From Deroplatys truncata (taxonomy: Eukaryota > Arthropoda > Insecta > Mantodea > Mantidae), in the NCBI GenBank assembly GCA_030765065.1, contig CM060986.1, positions 75,447,573 through 75,511,572 on the forward strand: a stretch of 64,000 nucleotides of DNA, written 5' to 3'. Each line of letters opens with the position of its first letter. The first letter of the stretch is position 1. The position numbers were made by a program, and so were the translations under genes. The notes under the pieces were generated by a model. It saw nothing but the letters and a program-made list of their open reading frames with translations. It searched no databases and had not been told where the DNA came from. Positions 37,052 through 49,135 of the stretch are shown in pieces.

Positions 37052-37335
37052 CCAACACCCCATTCCGAAGGGGCGGTCCGTTTACACCGAAGCCACACCG
37101 AAATACATCGTCACTTCCAAACCTGAAACAGACCTAACACGGTGAAGGGTGAATGAAAGTATGACTGGAGGAACGGAAAGCTCGGGGCTGAAAGAAACCA
37201 CTCCAACATTCGCTTGGGCCCGGGAAAACCCTGAAAAACCCCGTGGTTCAGAGTTAATCTATCCTGGGACCTCCCGATGCGAGTGGCACGTTACCGGGAT
37301 GCCACCTCTCTCGGTATTCCGTTGTGTTAGGGAGC
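36870..37335 (-). mobile_element. SINE-B2 copy containing a (GA)n run
   Basis: On the minus strand, the head GGTGGCATCCCGGTAACGTG and CTCGCATCGGGAGGTCCC is followed by GGTTTTTCAGGGTTTTCCCG. A tail with ATCTGGAAATTGTAGGGACT comes next, matching GGAATCATTAGGGACCCC of the 1-kb copy. The (GA)n microsatellite has expanded inside the body. Confidence 0.6.
37011..37048 (+). repeat. (AG)n microsatellite
   Basis: A perfect AG dinucleotide run of 38 bases follows ACACACACATACAC. It generates long Ser/Leu-repeat open frames on the minus strand that are not genes. Confidence 0.98.
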
Positions 37336-38794
37336 AACGGAGTAATTATTCTTTGTCTGAACAAATATAAAGGGGCAGTAAGGAGCAAATAAAATAAGTG
37401 TTTATTTACCTCCAGTCCACAGATACCGAGAGGCAAGCTCTCAGTTCCGAATAACCCTCCTGAGGAGCTATCTGCCATATCAGGGCCGCCTACCGAGGTA
37501 AAGAACCCTTTCCCTTCTTAACTCTCTCAATAAAACCACATACCAAATTTTCCATATTACTGTCAATAATGAATGCATTAAAAGTACTTCTACCTATCAT
37601 GGGTATACAACGGAGTAAGCAAAACCCAATTTAAATAAACACAACCTAAAGCACGAGAGCATTAGTCGCTAGTCGGCTACCTTATAACTGCGCTTCGAGG
37701 AGGGCACCAGTGTTTTTGTCGGCATTGCCTAACGTGGTTGTGTTGCCCAGTTTGACTGTCTAATGTCATCAACGCTAGGGATCAGAAGGCAGGGCAAGGC
37801 GATAGGAGAATGCATAGTTGCACAACGAAAACAGTACTACAATTTGCAAGCCTCAGCCTCGTTAGTAAGTGCAACTCAGAAGTACGGATGTTTTCTTTAC
37901 CTCTCCCTCCGATACCCCGTCCACTTGTTCCGTAATTGTTTGGTTCCTCTTCCCACCGCACGCATTCATATCGTGACCGATAATATCGTGTCCAAAGCTA
38001 ACACCGCTGATATGAACTATAGACGCTTAAGGACGTAACGTAAATGAGCCCAAGAAACAGAAAACAAAATAAAATAAAATAAAACTGCTCAAAAAGGTCG
38101 GTCAGGTAATGAGTTGTGGTAAACACCAAAAGAGTATCTCTCTCATTGCGATTACCGGGCAAAGAAATTAAGCCTGTTTACAGAACCTACAAACGGATTG
38201 CGTAAGTTTAATTTTCACTCTGTGGGATTGCACCTGATGCTTCCGATACCCATTAATGCATTGCTTTCAGCTATAGGGAGGTGTAATTGATTGGTTTGTT
38301 CACTGAAATGGGTTTTTGAGTGATAACGTAGTCAGATAATCTCTTGTATCGCTCTCTTTCTTTTTGTCCCCCCGTAACCACACCACCTGCCGTCTCCGTT
38401 CATTGATGGGCCAACAGCCCTTGTGGGAACAAAAGCATCGCAAGTCGAGTATGCGCATACGTTCTCGATAGTGGTGAATGGTTCGGTGTACAGGAGCACA
38501 CATTGAGGTTGGAGAGGATGAAAGCTTTGCTGTACACGCCTCTACGCTCTCTTTAAGGATGAGGAGCTGACTGCCCCCGCATCTATAGTAATTATTGCTT
38601 GCTTCCTATAACACCAGCATAACCTCTGAAAATCCCATTAAAATTCATTAAGCATATCCAATAATTCCCGAAGAACTGGATGCGTGTTTCTCTACTCGCT
38701 CTTTATAAACTATTTTTACAAAATCTACTTCTACTTCTTGTTAATCGAGAGAAACTTTGGAACAGTAGAATCAGACTGAAACAATCAATGTCAT
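37336..38794. other. Moderate-GC stretch without recognised genes
   Basis: The region 37740-38040 is open for 91 codons on the plus strand, but the peptide is unrecognised. An AAATAAAATAAAATAAAA run follows at about 38062-38082, resembling a retroposon tail, but I could not find a matching head or target duplication. Confidence 0.3.
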
Positions 38795-39640
38795 AGCCTG
38801 GATTTGCAACTGAGCTACCATGGCAACATGCCGGTAGGACATTAAATTCCCCAAATGTCTCGGACTTTTCCAGGAGGGGGACTTAGCACCTCGATCTACA
38901 AGCTGTTTTGTGCCTATACCCTGACGGGACGCCCCCAGGAGGGAGGGAGCGATGAGATGAGAGCAGACAGAGGGCGGCCGGACAAGGAGGCAAGGTTAGG
39001 GCAGAGGGCAAGATCCGTATCTACACAAATTTTTATTGCCTGGACGTCAGGCTGTGCAACTGCCTCCCCTCCCCCACAGACTTCCACATCCCACTGGGGT
39101 GGAGGGCCGGGACTCGGAGACCGCCCCCATTCCAGGAGACGAAGGGTTAAATAGAGCGTCCTTTTCCCCTGCCATGTAACGCCGAGACTCCCGCAGATAT
39201 TTGTGTCCTAAAACAGACCAAGCAGATGAAGTGAAATGATAATGGAGGTGAAATGGAGGGACAGGAAATTCGGAAGATGTAGTTAATCTTCCCAGCACTT
39301 GCCTAGTGACCCGAGGAAACCCCCGAAAACCTCATGGGGTCAGGAAGGTCGGCCGCGGGAATGGATCCCACGAATTCCCGAATGCGGGTCACATATGTTA
39401 CCCCCTGAACCATCCCGCTCGCTATTGTTCCTCGTAAACCACGAGGAGAGCTCAAATTGACAGTGACATACCCCAATGATGACTTGCAATGTCGTAAGTA
39501 CTTTAAGTTCCGGGCTTCTTAGTTTAGCTAACTACAAGATCAATCAATTGTAATTAATTGTTCTTCCAGACAAGCAGTGTGTAGGACAATATTAGTAAGG
39601 TAGCATCAGAAGACTGAAAAATTTAACACTTTCAATTCAC
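38795..39640 (-). mobile_element. SINE-C unit, split by SINE-B1
   Basis: Right part 39428-39640 (CGTAAACCACGAGGAGAGCT, CAAGCAGTGTGTAGGACAA) and left part 38795-38870 (GATTTGCAACTGAGCTACCA, ATGGCAACATGCCGGTAGGA) line up with the uninterrupted unit at 19737-20020. The interrupting piece is the SINE-B1 at about 38873-39425. Confidence 0.65.
38873..39425 (-). mobile_element. SINE-B1, near-complete copy
   Basis: On the minus strand it begins GAGCGGGATGGTTCAGGGGG (A box), continues GCATTCGGGAATTCGTGGGA (degenerate B box), TTTTCGGGGGTTTCCTCGGG, AAATTTCCTGTCCC-like CGAATTTCCTGTCCCTCCAT and GCAGGGGAAAAGGACGCTCT, and ends near GTGCTAAGTCCCCCTCC. The same order occurs at 58312-58845. At about 550 bp it is long for a SINE. 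The interior open frames on both strands are incidental. Confidence 0.75.
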
Positions 39641-39649
39641 ATTTACAGA

Positions 39650-40360
39650 TTTCGTTGTATGTATTAGAAGGTTGAAGTAGTTTAAAGCGATAGTCAGATT
39701 TCTTGAAAGCGGATTGCTATATGATGGCTCTGAAATTGTATGATCTTTGCAATGCCACGACAAAACGCAAATGGCGGTTTAACACTTAGTATAGGTATTC
39801 GAGTATATAAACCAATAATGGAGAATATCTTGGAAATGGTCAACAACACGAAAAATTTGTCAAATTGTGTGCTTTAATGGGTTTTACATTTTTTGTATAG
39901 TAAGATTTTTGTCTATATCTTACTTTTAATGTTTTGTATAGAAGTCATTCAGAATGAAGGGGACTTCACAGGCTCTCTTCAGAAACTTCAAGATAAACAT
40001 TTTGTTTGTCATATAAATATCTTAAACATATGCTATTTTTATTAAAATCTTTAGAACCAGGTTTTAGAATATTAAAAATACCGATTTTTTTCTATGAAAA
40101 GCATAATTTGGGGTAGAGGATTTTCTTGAAAATCTTCCTGTCACATACATGGAAGATGTTTAACTTTAAGTTTCACATTTAACTAATTTTTTGGTTTTGA
40201 TTTATGATGTTCATACACGCTCACACATACGAGCATTTTTCTAAAAACGCAATATTTTTTTGGATCTATGGAACTTCAAATCATGCTTCTGATGTAATCT
40301 CGGTATCAAATTTTTGGATATGTATTGTTTTCCCTACTTACTAAAGATAATTTGTAGAGC
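39650..40360 (+). mobile_element. rep-1, 5'-truncated copy
   Basis: It starts near TTTCGTTGTATGTATTAGAA and runs through GAATATCTTGGAAATGG, CTTCAAGATAAACATTTTG, GGGGTAGAGGATTTTCTTG and CTCACACATACGAGCATTTT, ending GTAGAGCAAGTAA. It is more diverged than the copies at 9 and 27 kb. Confidence 0.75.
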
Positions 40361-40439
40361 AAGTAAAGAGGGGAAAAGGCCTCGCCAGCAATACACAGCA
40401 GTTATAGAAGTATTGGGTTGTGATGTTAGAAAACTAAAT

Positions 40440-40738
40440 TGAGTTTTATTTATGGGCGCTCTTTAACTGCTGTCGTCCTTAGTTGTCCATTCTACATTGG
40501 GCGTGAAATACCAGTAATTCTGTACATAGGCCTCTTTATCAGGCTCGAGGTTCTTTTACGTGCCGTAAATCTACGACACGAGACCACCGGCTTTACTTCC
40601 CTTCCAAAGGAAGCCATGCTGAGGAGTTTTACGCCCGAAAAAATTCATCGCCCTCCGGCGGTTTTTAACCTGCGATTTGGGGAACTAGAGGTCGAGAGAA
40701 TGATAACCAGTACACCACGGAGGATAACCGAGTTGTGA
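40440..40738 (-). mobile_element. SINE-A, most complete copy
   Basis: On the minus strand the order is head GTGGTGTACTGGTTATCATT (A box), CTAGTTCCCCAAATCGCAGG (B-box position), body TTTTTTCGGGCGTAAAAC, TCCTTTGGAAGGGAAGTAAA, GTCGTAGATTTACGGCACG, and tail GCGCCCATAAATAAAACTC. At about 300 bp it is the reference for the family. It gives a 99-codon antisense open frame (40439-40738) that exactly spans the SINE and is not a gene. Confidence 0.8.
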
Positions 40739-41036
40739 TGTGATCACTCACTGAATTCACTGATCATTTCAGAATATATCTTTTGACCAAAGTCTAGAAT
40801 ATTATACCCAAGTTTAGCTCTGACATTACCTAATGAATTATTGTAATTGATCTACTAAACGCAATATATCTATTGAAAGAGTCCACAAATGTCCTCCACC
40901 AGAAAATACTTAACAATAAATTAACCCTAATCACTGAGTAATTGGTTTAACTATCCTAGCCCTTCATACCAATTCTTCAGTACCATTTACGTTAGGAAAT
41001 CCGGCGATTTAGAATTTTGTTTATCAGAGGAGGAGG

Positions 41037-41510
41037 TGGGGGTTCCCAGCTATTGGAGCTCAGCATTGCACATAGACCATCGTAGGACCTTTGTGATTCC
41101 TGGGATGAAGGATAGAACATGAAGGACGACCAGATCTGGACGATGATAACTCCCTAGCAACAACCGGGTCCCTAACGATTCCAGAATAACACTGATACTG
41201 ACGCCGGCACCATCAGTCCAGGGAACTCGGAAATGAGCCCTCCAGCTGGTCATCCAAACGATTAGGATAAATCGTTAAATAGCGTAACGCACAATGGTCC
41301 TGAAATATGTTATGATGAAACAGATGATAGGAATTAATTGGGCAAGATATTCATGTTATAAGTAAAACCATTCCAGCATTCGTCTACCGACCTGGGGGGA
41401 ATAACAAAAAAAAAAAAAAAAAAAAAGACTATCAGAGTGGCCGTAATCGAAACCGGGCCCTACCGAATGCGTGTCTCCCCCGTTACCGCAGTCATTTCGC
41501 TCGATTTACA
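41037..41510 (-). mobile_element. SINE-B2 copy with internal poly(A)
   Basis: On the minus strand, the head GACTGCGGTAACGGGGGAGA and GCATTCGGTAGGGCCCGG is followed by an internal T21 run (A21 on plus, 41406-41426), then GGAATCGTTAGGGACCCGGT and CATCGTCCAGATCTGGTCGT. It aligns over its length with 960-1400. Confidence 0.65.
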
Positions 41511-43533
41511 AAGTTCAAACTCTTGTCACTGTGACAGTCTTAGGTTTGCACATGCTGCCTCGATCCAAAGCCTTACCCTAAATATCGTATGGCAGCCCGT
41601 GCCACAAAAGCCATCAGTTTGACATGTCTGAACTGAATAGAAAGACAATTGAAAATTAAATGCCGAGAGGACAGGAATAAAATAAAATAAATCTGCAATA
41701 TCTAGATCATACTGGCACCTGGTTGTTTAATCAGGACTATGTATCAAATTTGTTTACTAATCAATACTTACATCATCATTTGTTACTATTCACATTCTTA
41801 ACCTATTAAACTAAAATAATACAGAATAAAATGTACATTAAGGTAATTAAAATTAATAATATTTCCCAATATTACCTTTGCTACTGGAAACCAGCAGTTC
41901 TTCCAACTTGTTGCCAGTTGGAAGCTACTCCCTTTAATTCTAGCTTAATATAAACGTTTCAATATTGGTATCCACAATATGGTAACCAGCATCCCTCTTA
42001 ACCCAAGAGTCCATTTAGTAAATTTATTTAATCGTTTACTTCACCTTAATTTCTTTTAAATATTCTAACTGGTTCTTTAATAATCCCATGTACTCAGTTT
42101 CTAAACTTGTTAAAACCTATTCCTTAAGGTTTCACCTTAGGCTTAAGCTTTCACCTCGAAGTTCATGAATATTTCTTTATATAATTATTTATCAAAAAAT
42201 GTAGTTATTTGTGTACTTTAATAAAATAATATTGTTCGTTTAATCTAATATCCAAGGAAATTAATCACACTAACCTTTATCACTAACACTGTCTCTAATA
42301 TTTTTATTTTCAGTACTCAAGCATCCAATAATCACTTCACTTTCTTGTATTTCTTGTTTACTTAATTATATTTCTTTTCACCTTCATTTATGTTTAGCTT
42401 CATTAACTTTCACTATTATACTAATGATATTTAGTATTTTATCCCATTGTTCCTTACGTTGCTCTTATCACTTCACTTCTCTTTCAGTACACTTCACTCT
42501 TTCACTCAGCTTCTCCTTCCCAGTCCAATAGTTAGCTCCATCCTTTCCCCCATACTCCCCCAGCTCCCAGCTCCTACTTAAATATAGAAAACTGAAGAGA
42601 AAATAAATTAGAACACCCTTATCATAACAATAAGACACTACTGGATTCAGGGAAAGTTCTAGCCGTAGTAAAATTCGTAACGAGAACACAGCACTACAAA
42701 CTGAAAATTGGTGAAGGTAGGGTAGGACGGAACTCTCCTATGAGTGTTAACAGGCTTTGGTACTTAGGAAATCTTCATCCTGCTGCAATAGTAAAAAACA
42801 TATAAGTAACAATGCTGCATAAACCTGTAGCTGAAATCGGCAAAATCTACACTATACATTCTACACCTTGATAGAAATTTTTACCAAACTACATAAATGT
42901 CCGCTTTTATATTTATAGTTTGCAGATTAATGATAGCAATGTTAATTATATAAATACACTCTGCTGTACATAATTATCCACGCAATGCATTTTTTGAAGA
43001 ATATTGACCAAAATTTTATTTTATATAGCCGATGATTATATAAAAATTGAGTTTTTCTTCACGTTAAGTAATTTAATAAAATGCTTCATTTTCTGTGCCC
43101 AATAAAGCCTTAATTTTTCAAATATTAGTATTTTTATAATGAGATATTAAAGTAACCTTATTTAAGGGGTTTCTTAGGAATCTAACACTTTTGGCATACA
43201 TAAGCAATGTTTTGTATCCTTTGGGGTTTGAAGAAAGTTCAAGTTTTGTGTGAGTGGTAATAACCGTGTACTTGTCCATGAAAAAAGTTATTATCCGTTT
43301 AAATGCATTTTCCTAGACTAAGAATACTGTTTACTATTTCATTTTGTCGTTACTTATAGTCAAATTTCACAGAAGCATCACCTAAATCTAACACTAAGAA
43401 CTGTAAAATCATTGAGATTAAACCGTAGTTAGCGTGGTCCTGGAAATCTGAATACAAACATGCATGCAGCATAATGGTTTAATTTGGTGAAATGCAAGGC
43501 AGATTGGAATACAAGTTAGCAAGTATAATAGAA
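41511..43533. other. AT-rich stretch without recognised features
   Basis: A CT-rich tract lies around 42470-42540 and TTTCA repeats are common at 42300-42480. No shared repeat or gene is recognised. Confidence 0.4.
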
Positions 43534-43548
43534 TATGAAAGAAAACTT

Positions 43549-44330
43549 CTTATCCACATCCCCACTCTTACAAGCCAATGCCTTGGGTCTGTAGCTGTAG
43601 CCTATCGAGGAGCAAGGAAACTTTAGATATAGCATATTCAGGATGGGTGATAGCCCAATGCTTGGTATGGAGGTGAAGAAGGAAATGAAATATATCTTGA
43701 TGAAAGGGATGATAGGAAAATTCGCGGATCAATTTATTCAACCCAACATTCTCTTAGCGAACGAGGAAACTAGGCACCGGGGGACTGGGCCCCCACGTGA
43801 CCATGGGCGGAGGGCGTCATCCGAGTGACACTCCCACCCCGAGAGCTTTTCCTGTGGGCGGGCACCTGAAAATTTTAATCCACCCCCTCCTCCATTACAG
43901 GGTGGAAGTAGATTAGCCACTTACGCGCATCAACGGGGAAGTCTATCAAACAACTTCGGTGGGGCCGACAGCAATTTAGCACTGTTTACCGGCTATCCAG
44001 GGCGGTAGCGGAGGACCTTGGGACGTCCTACAACCCAAACTGGAAGGAAAACCGCCCAGATGTCCCCAATTTCCCATGGTTATGAGGAACTGCTGCCCTG
44101 CTGAGTCCAACCCAATCCAAACAACACTGTTACATAGGGCTTGGATGTTTGGCCCAGCGTACTGCTAGTAACGTCATAAGTACCACGAGTGCTCACGGCA
44201 GCTAAAGGGGTCGGAAATCCCCCTTACGGGGAGCGACGGAGGGAAACCGCCTTAAGACTTTCGGTGAGATTGGTCGGGCCGGGGGTTTACTCGCGACACT
44301 TGCACACGTTACCACGGCGTCACCTTGCTC
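43549..44330 (-). mobile_element. Retroposed insertion with a perfect 15-bp target duplication
   Basis: The 782-bp segment is flanked by TATGAAAGAAAACTT at 43534-43548 and 44331-44345, an exact direct repeat of the length left by target-primed retroposition. It is strikingly GC-richer than the flanks from 43720 on. On the minus strand it opens GCAAGGTGACGCCGTGGTAA with CGTGTGCAAG, resembling a pol III A box, followed by AACCCCCGGCCC at the B-box position, so a long SINE-like or LINE-5'UTR-derived element is plausible. No poly(A) is seen and no protein is recognised. It is the only copy in this window. Confidence 0.7.
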
Positions 44331-44439
44331 TATGAAAGAAAACTTAATGGATTTTTGTTCAACTTGGTGGATTACCTACCCAGAAGCTTGCATGATCAAT
44401 AAGTTGCCCATGTTAAACTTTCTCGAATAGCTTGTGAAT

Positions 44440-44866
44440 ACCTTTTCATTCTGAATGAATTTTGTATAAGAGATAGAACAAAGCTTACTACACTAAACAT
44501 TTAAATCTCGTTAAAATACATAATGTATGTCAAATTCAGGGTTGCATTAGCAATTTCCGAATTTTGTTGCTATTTGTTAAAATTTTACAATACTTTATAA
44601 TGCATTTTAAGTTCTAAGTCACCATTCTTTTGTTTCTCATGATGTCTTTCAAACCATGAAATTTCAAAGCCAGCATTAGTAACCCATTTTTTAAAGCATT
44701 TGCCTTTTGCTTCAGCCCCTTGTATTCCCCTTCTACAGACAACGAAATGGTAATGCAACTATTTCTGCAAACAATTATCTTCATTAACTTGAGTATCAAA
44801 AACAAAATAAGTAAAATAAATGATAATTGGTAGAGAAACTCATATGGATGTAACATTGATTTTTTC
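44440..44866 (-). mobile_element. rep-1, 5' half, minus strand
   Basis: It ends GGTAGAGAAACTCATATGGA and TGTAACATTGATTT, the mirrored family start, and contains CAATTTCCGAATTTTG and TTGTATTCCCCTTCTACAGA. The 3' half is absent. Confidence 0.65.
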
Positions 44867-46009
44867 CATTTGTTTTCATGCACATTACATTCTCAGCAAA
44901 TATTGGAAGGAACATTTTTCGCAACTTCTTGTAAATGAAAACTTACGTACAGGGTAAAATTTAAGCTAAAAAAGAAAAAAAGCAACACATGTACTTAGTT
45001 TATGTATTTCTCGTCTTAATACGAAAAAAAACCAGAAAGTAAATCGAAACATAATTTGTAGTTTTCACCATTCTCGTCGCATCCTAAAAGCAATGATGGC
45101 ACCACATGCTAAAATAAATAAACGCAGTAAAGTGAATAAACGAACAAAGACCAAAAAAACAAATACTTAATTTTGTATTCATGGTATCAGGCTTCTTTCG
45201 TTAGCTATTGCCCTAGTTGATATTAAAAGCTACCAAACGGCTGGCGTGTAGCTGGAAAAGCGTTATAAGTTTTCTGGACTTTAGAAAAAATATGTGCAGG
45301 AAAGTGGAACAGCTGGTATTTCAAACCTTTCAAAGGCGCATCGCTCCTGGAGGGAATTCCCCCACCTCTATCCCAAATATTACTTCTAAAATACGGGGAG
45401 CTCCTAGTAATCGATACTAGCATTGCCGTTCACAACAAAGGCCGCCATGATTCCAAAACACACAATAGCTTTTAAACAATGCCACCATCATTTCATACTC
45501 GTAATTTTTGTTCAAGATGCGCTTTTGCAGGTATGGTAATTTTAAACTTAGTTAATGAATTCACATATTAGGATCTGGGGTATACAATATATTCCAAAGC
45601 TTTTGTCCTACCCTTACAATGCGGAATGAATGTGGCACACATAGAGGGATGGTCATATTTTGATATAAACCAACGGAATGTGTGTCATGTCTTGCAATTT
45701 CTAGTTAGACAGATTTTAGACGGATATTCTAAACTAAATTGCGTAACTAATGCATTGAGAACTGGCATTGTTGTTTTTGTCGTTATGTTACTAGTTTATT
45801 AATAACTAACGGAACCCAAAGCTCTCTTTGTTTTATTGCTTCAAATACGTCCCCTCTCTCTCACCCGCTTTCTCCCTACTTCTTTCTATGCAACTTACAC
45901 TTAATGTGATATTTTGAAAGCCCATTATAAAATTGCTGTCAAAATTGAGTATACAAACTTCTATGTTCCCCTTATGCGTGTTAAATCTACAAACGCAACT
46001 AAATTGTTT
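44867..46009. other. Stretch without recognised features
   Basis: A patch at 45210-45460 is GC-richer and open on both strands, without a recognised product. Confidence 0.35.
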
Positions 46010-46650
46010 GTTGAGGTAACTGGTATACGTTCACTGTTGTGCATAAAAGGTAGCCCATTCCCCTAGATCGTCATAGTGTTTCCTTATCCGTAATCTTTCC
46101 ACCTTCAGGTAACCAACTTTTGACTCCACCCAACGGTATCAGTTCTCTATGCGACTGGCCTGAAAAACAATACGGTAACATAAAAACTAACCAACGAACG
46201 ATGTTTATAATGTATGTGGACTTAAGGAATGATTCGGTTACCACCTCTATGCAAGCGTTTCGCTGCGATTGACACTCAAGGAAAGCTAAACCAATTACAA
46301 ATAATTCGACATTCTAGAGGAAGGAGTGAAGAATTATTCGCACGTGTAGTTAAACTGAACGACAGCTACATTTAAATATATGAAAGCTTTCATCAGCGAC
46401 ATGGTGACGAAGGTTAAAATTGCTGCCCAAACTAAACGGCAATAAGAAAACCAGCATTAAGAAAACGGTAGTGTAGCATGAAAATATAAGATTTAAGTTG
46501 TAATATCACCCTTCGAAAGCTCAGCCATACTTTGGGGGAGGTAAAGTACTTCGAAAATCCAATGGCTAGAATTACACTCCAAAAATAGAAGTGGACACGC
46601 TGGAGGGGGTGGTGCTAGATTTTGACAGTACCAACATAAACGGCTCCATT
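46010..46650 (-). repeat. Repeat F/G, minus-strand copy
   Basis: It is the inverted counterpart of 21800-23230. Block F lies at 46465-46590 (TAGTGTAGCATGAAAATATA, TTGGGGGAGGTAAAGTACTT) and block G at 46040-46260 (CCCATTCCCCTAGATCGTC, TTTTGACTCCACCCAACGG). The blocks are about 0.2 kb apart, the shorter arrangement. Confidence 0.65.
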
Positions 46651-48764
46651 CCATTATGGGCCACATTAACTTCTTAAATTCATCTTACTGAAATTTAAAA
46701 ATAACAAAACTTGTCTGAAACATTATGCTTATACGTTTCTACCATGTAGAATATTTTAAAAAAATGAATAATAAGCAAGATGTGTCGGTTTTTACTTTGC
46801 ACACCATTAGAACATCTTTTTATTTTGGGGAAATTAATAAGATGTCATACAGTCTATTTTCAAATTAGGACCTAAGTTAAATTATATCGGATAGAAAGTG
46901 TACCTTGAAATATTTGGGTACCTTCTATATTTGTGGAAAACAAACACTTTTTGAATACAAAGACGTTTGGTAAACAGCACGTTTTATGCTTGCGGTTGGA
47001 TAGTAAAATCCCGGGTAAGATAAGACCCGCCACAGAGTAGAATGCGCACTGTCTCCAATGTCGCTGCGAATTGGTTGCTGTCTTACAGAAACGACAATAT
47101 TAACTTTGCTAGTGATATTTAATTCTAAATACACCTCTATCTACCTTCAGCGAAATGTTTCATGTTTAATGAAAGCAGCTAATACCGAAACACACTTGTT
47201 TAAGTTTGAATGCAATAGTAAAAGAAAAATATTTTAGTGTGTTGGGCATTTACATAAAAGACAAATAGGTGCAGTACTTGCAACTATCAAGTACAAAATG
47301 TTCAGGTGCTTTTCTAAGTATTCAGGAAGAATAAATAAAGTAAAGCGGATAGTTTATATAATATTTACTCATCACAATCAAGCTGTTAAGTGAATATTAC
47401 TATGTTATATAGTGGACTAATCAGGATTAAAATCTCATTATTATACCTAGAATTACTAACAAGCCATATTTTCAATTTGTTCTTATATAAATTATTTGAA
47501 AAAGCAATAAATGTTGAGGCAAACTATTAAGAGTTAGAACCCATAAACATAAAACTCTGTGTTGTCTTATGTACTCTAACGTGAAACATCTGTAGCAAAT
47601 GGGATATTACTTGTATTACAGTAGTGTATGTATAATATTTCTTATCATACTGCATTTAGATTATGAATAAAACTAAAAATATATAAATTAATAACAGTTA
47701 TGTTAAAAATTCTTAAAAAGCTGTAAATTACGAATTTGTTATTATTCTTATAAGTCGTTTCTGTAAAGCTAAAATCATAGAATTTGGTCCCTCCAAAATG
47801 ATAAAATAAGAAGGCAAAGTAAATAGCTAGCAAGTGGTAGACTGGTAACATATTCTTAAGATATATTAAAAGAAATATACAATCGTACTAAGGCTAGTGT
47901 ACAGATATGTTACATACTTGTCACAGCTTAAACTAAATTATTGTATTTATAAACTTAATAAACTATACTAACCGAATTATCCTATACGATACCTACAACA
48001 GAACTGTTTTCAAACAAAGTTTAAAAAAACGAAATAAAAACTACTTGTAATATTATTAATTATATATATATGCCCACATAAGAAAGCTATCGGGGGAGAA
48101 ATAGCATACCTTGTGCGTATGGGGAGAATTAACATGCTGCTGCGATGTCGTAACTCCAGTGTAAAACACGATATGTGAAAACGAAAGTCCTAAATTATAC
48201 TAAGCAAGGCGCTTAAGAAAGAAAGTGAAAATAACAAACGTTTATATTCGTTGCTCTTCTATCCATATTTCGATATGTAGCGGCAACATCTATATCAGGT
48301 TAAATTTAATGAAATGATATAAAAGAAAATTTTGGAGCAAATAACAATAACTGTAGGGAGAAACGTATCAAAGTGTGAAAAAAGGACAAAATAAGAGAGA
48401 ATAATTAACAAAGAATTGAGAATAAGGAAATGGAGTATGTAAATAAATCATTAGTGTAACATAAGAGCATTATGTATGTACACAACACTGAAAATGTAAA
48501 GGGTAAAGTTTCTACAGGAAGCTGGCTAACAGAGACTGAACCACATAGGATAGCTGGGAAAAACCCATTACAGGGAATGAGCTAAACAAGTGGCTGAAGA
48601 GCAAAGGGATGAGAATAAATAGTAACTAGAACGAGTGAGATAGAAAGAGACTGAGATAACTGGGAGTTCTAAAAGCAGCCATGTTTTGCCAGAGAAAAAG
48701 CAAAATCCATAAATGATTTGATTTCCACAAGTTATCAAATACAGTAGCCAATGGGGAAAACACG
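46651..48764. other. Very AT-rich stretch, no recognised features
   Basis: A short (TA)n run lies at 48060-48070. No repeats shared with other parts of the window and no plausible gene are seen. Confidence 0.4.
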
Positions 48765-49135
48765 TTATGTATTACAGCGGGAAAATTAGCGTTTCTCTGG
48801 CAGAGTATAAAACCTGGGCGATTCCGAGAAACTTTCCTCCAATTCTGATCTTCAAGGGGTTCACTTTGTGTAGGTCTATTTGCAAAGTGGTCTGGATGAG
48901 TAAAATATGTACCTAGCTAGTAGCTTCATTATTGTTTTTCGTTTAACTGGAATAAATTCAGACAAGCAGTAACACGTGACTTCATTCAGCTCTCACTTCC
49001 CGACCTCAGATAAGAATAGCTAAACAAATATATGCAATTTAAGATAACAAGAAGAAGAAAGGTAGCAAACTTGGAACCAGCATCCCGAACTTTAATAGCA
49101 CATCGCTGCAGTTGACATCATCCAAACCGCTACAA
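48765..49135 (+). repeat. Repeat E, copy 2
   Basis: It matches copy 1 at 35265-35760: GGGAAAATTAGCGTTT, TATAAAACCTGGGCGATTCC, GAGTTTAACTGGAATAA-like CGTTTAACTGGAATAAATTC, AGTAACACGTGACTTCATTC, and GGAACCAGCATCCCGAAC. It is shorter by a middle segment corresponding to about 35410-35465. Confidence 0.55.

Noticed and set aside
36857..37098. Two overlapping minus-strand frames rich in Ser-Leu repeats
   Set aside because: They are produced by the (AG)n microsatellite inside a SINE-B2.
40439..40738. 99-codon plus-strand open frame
   Set aside because: It coincides with the antisense of a complete SINE-A and has no independent coding evidence.
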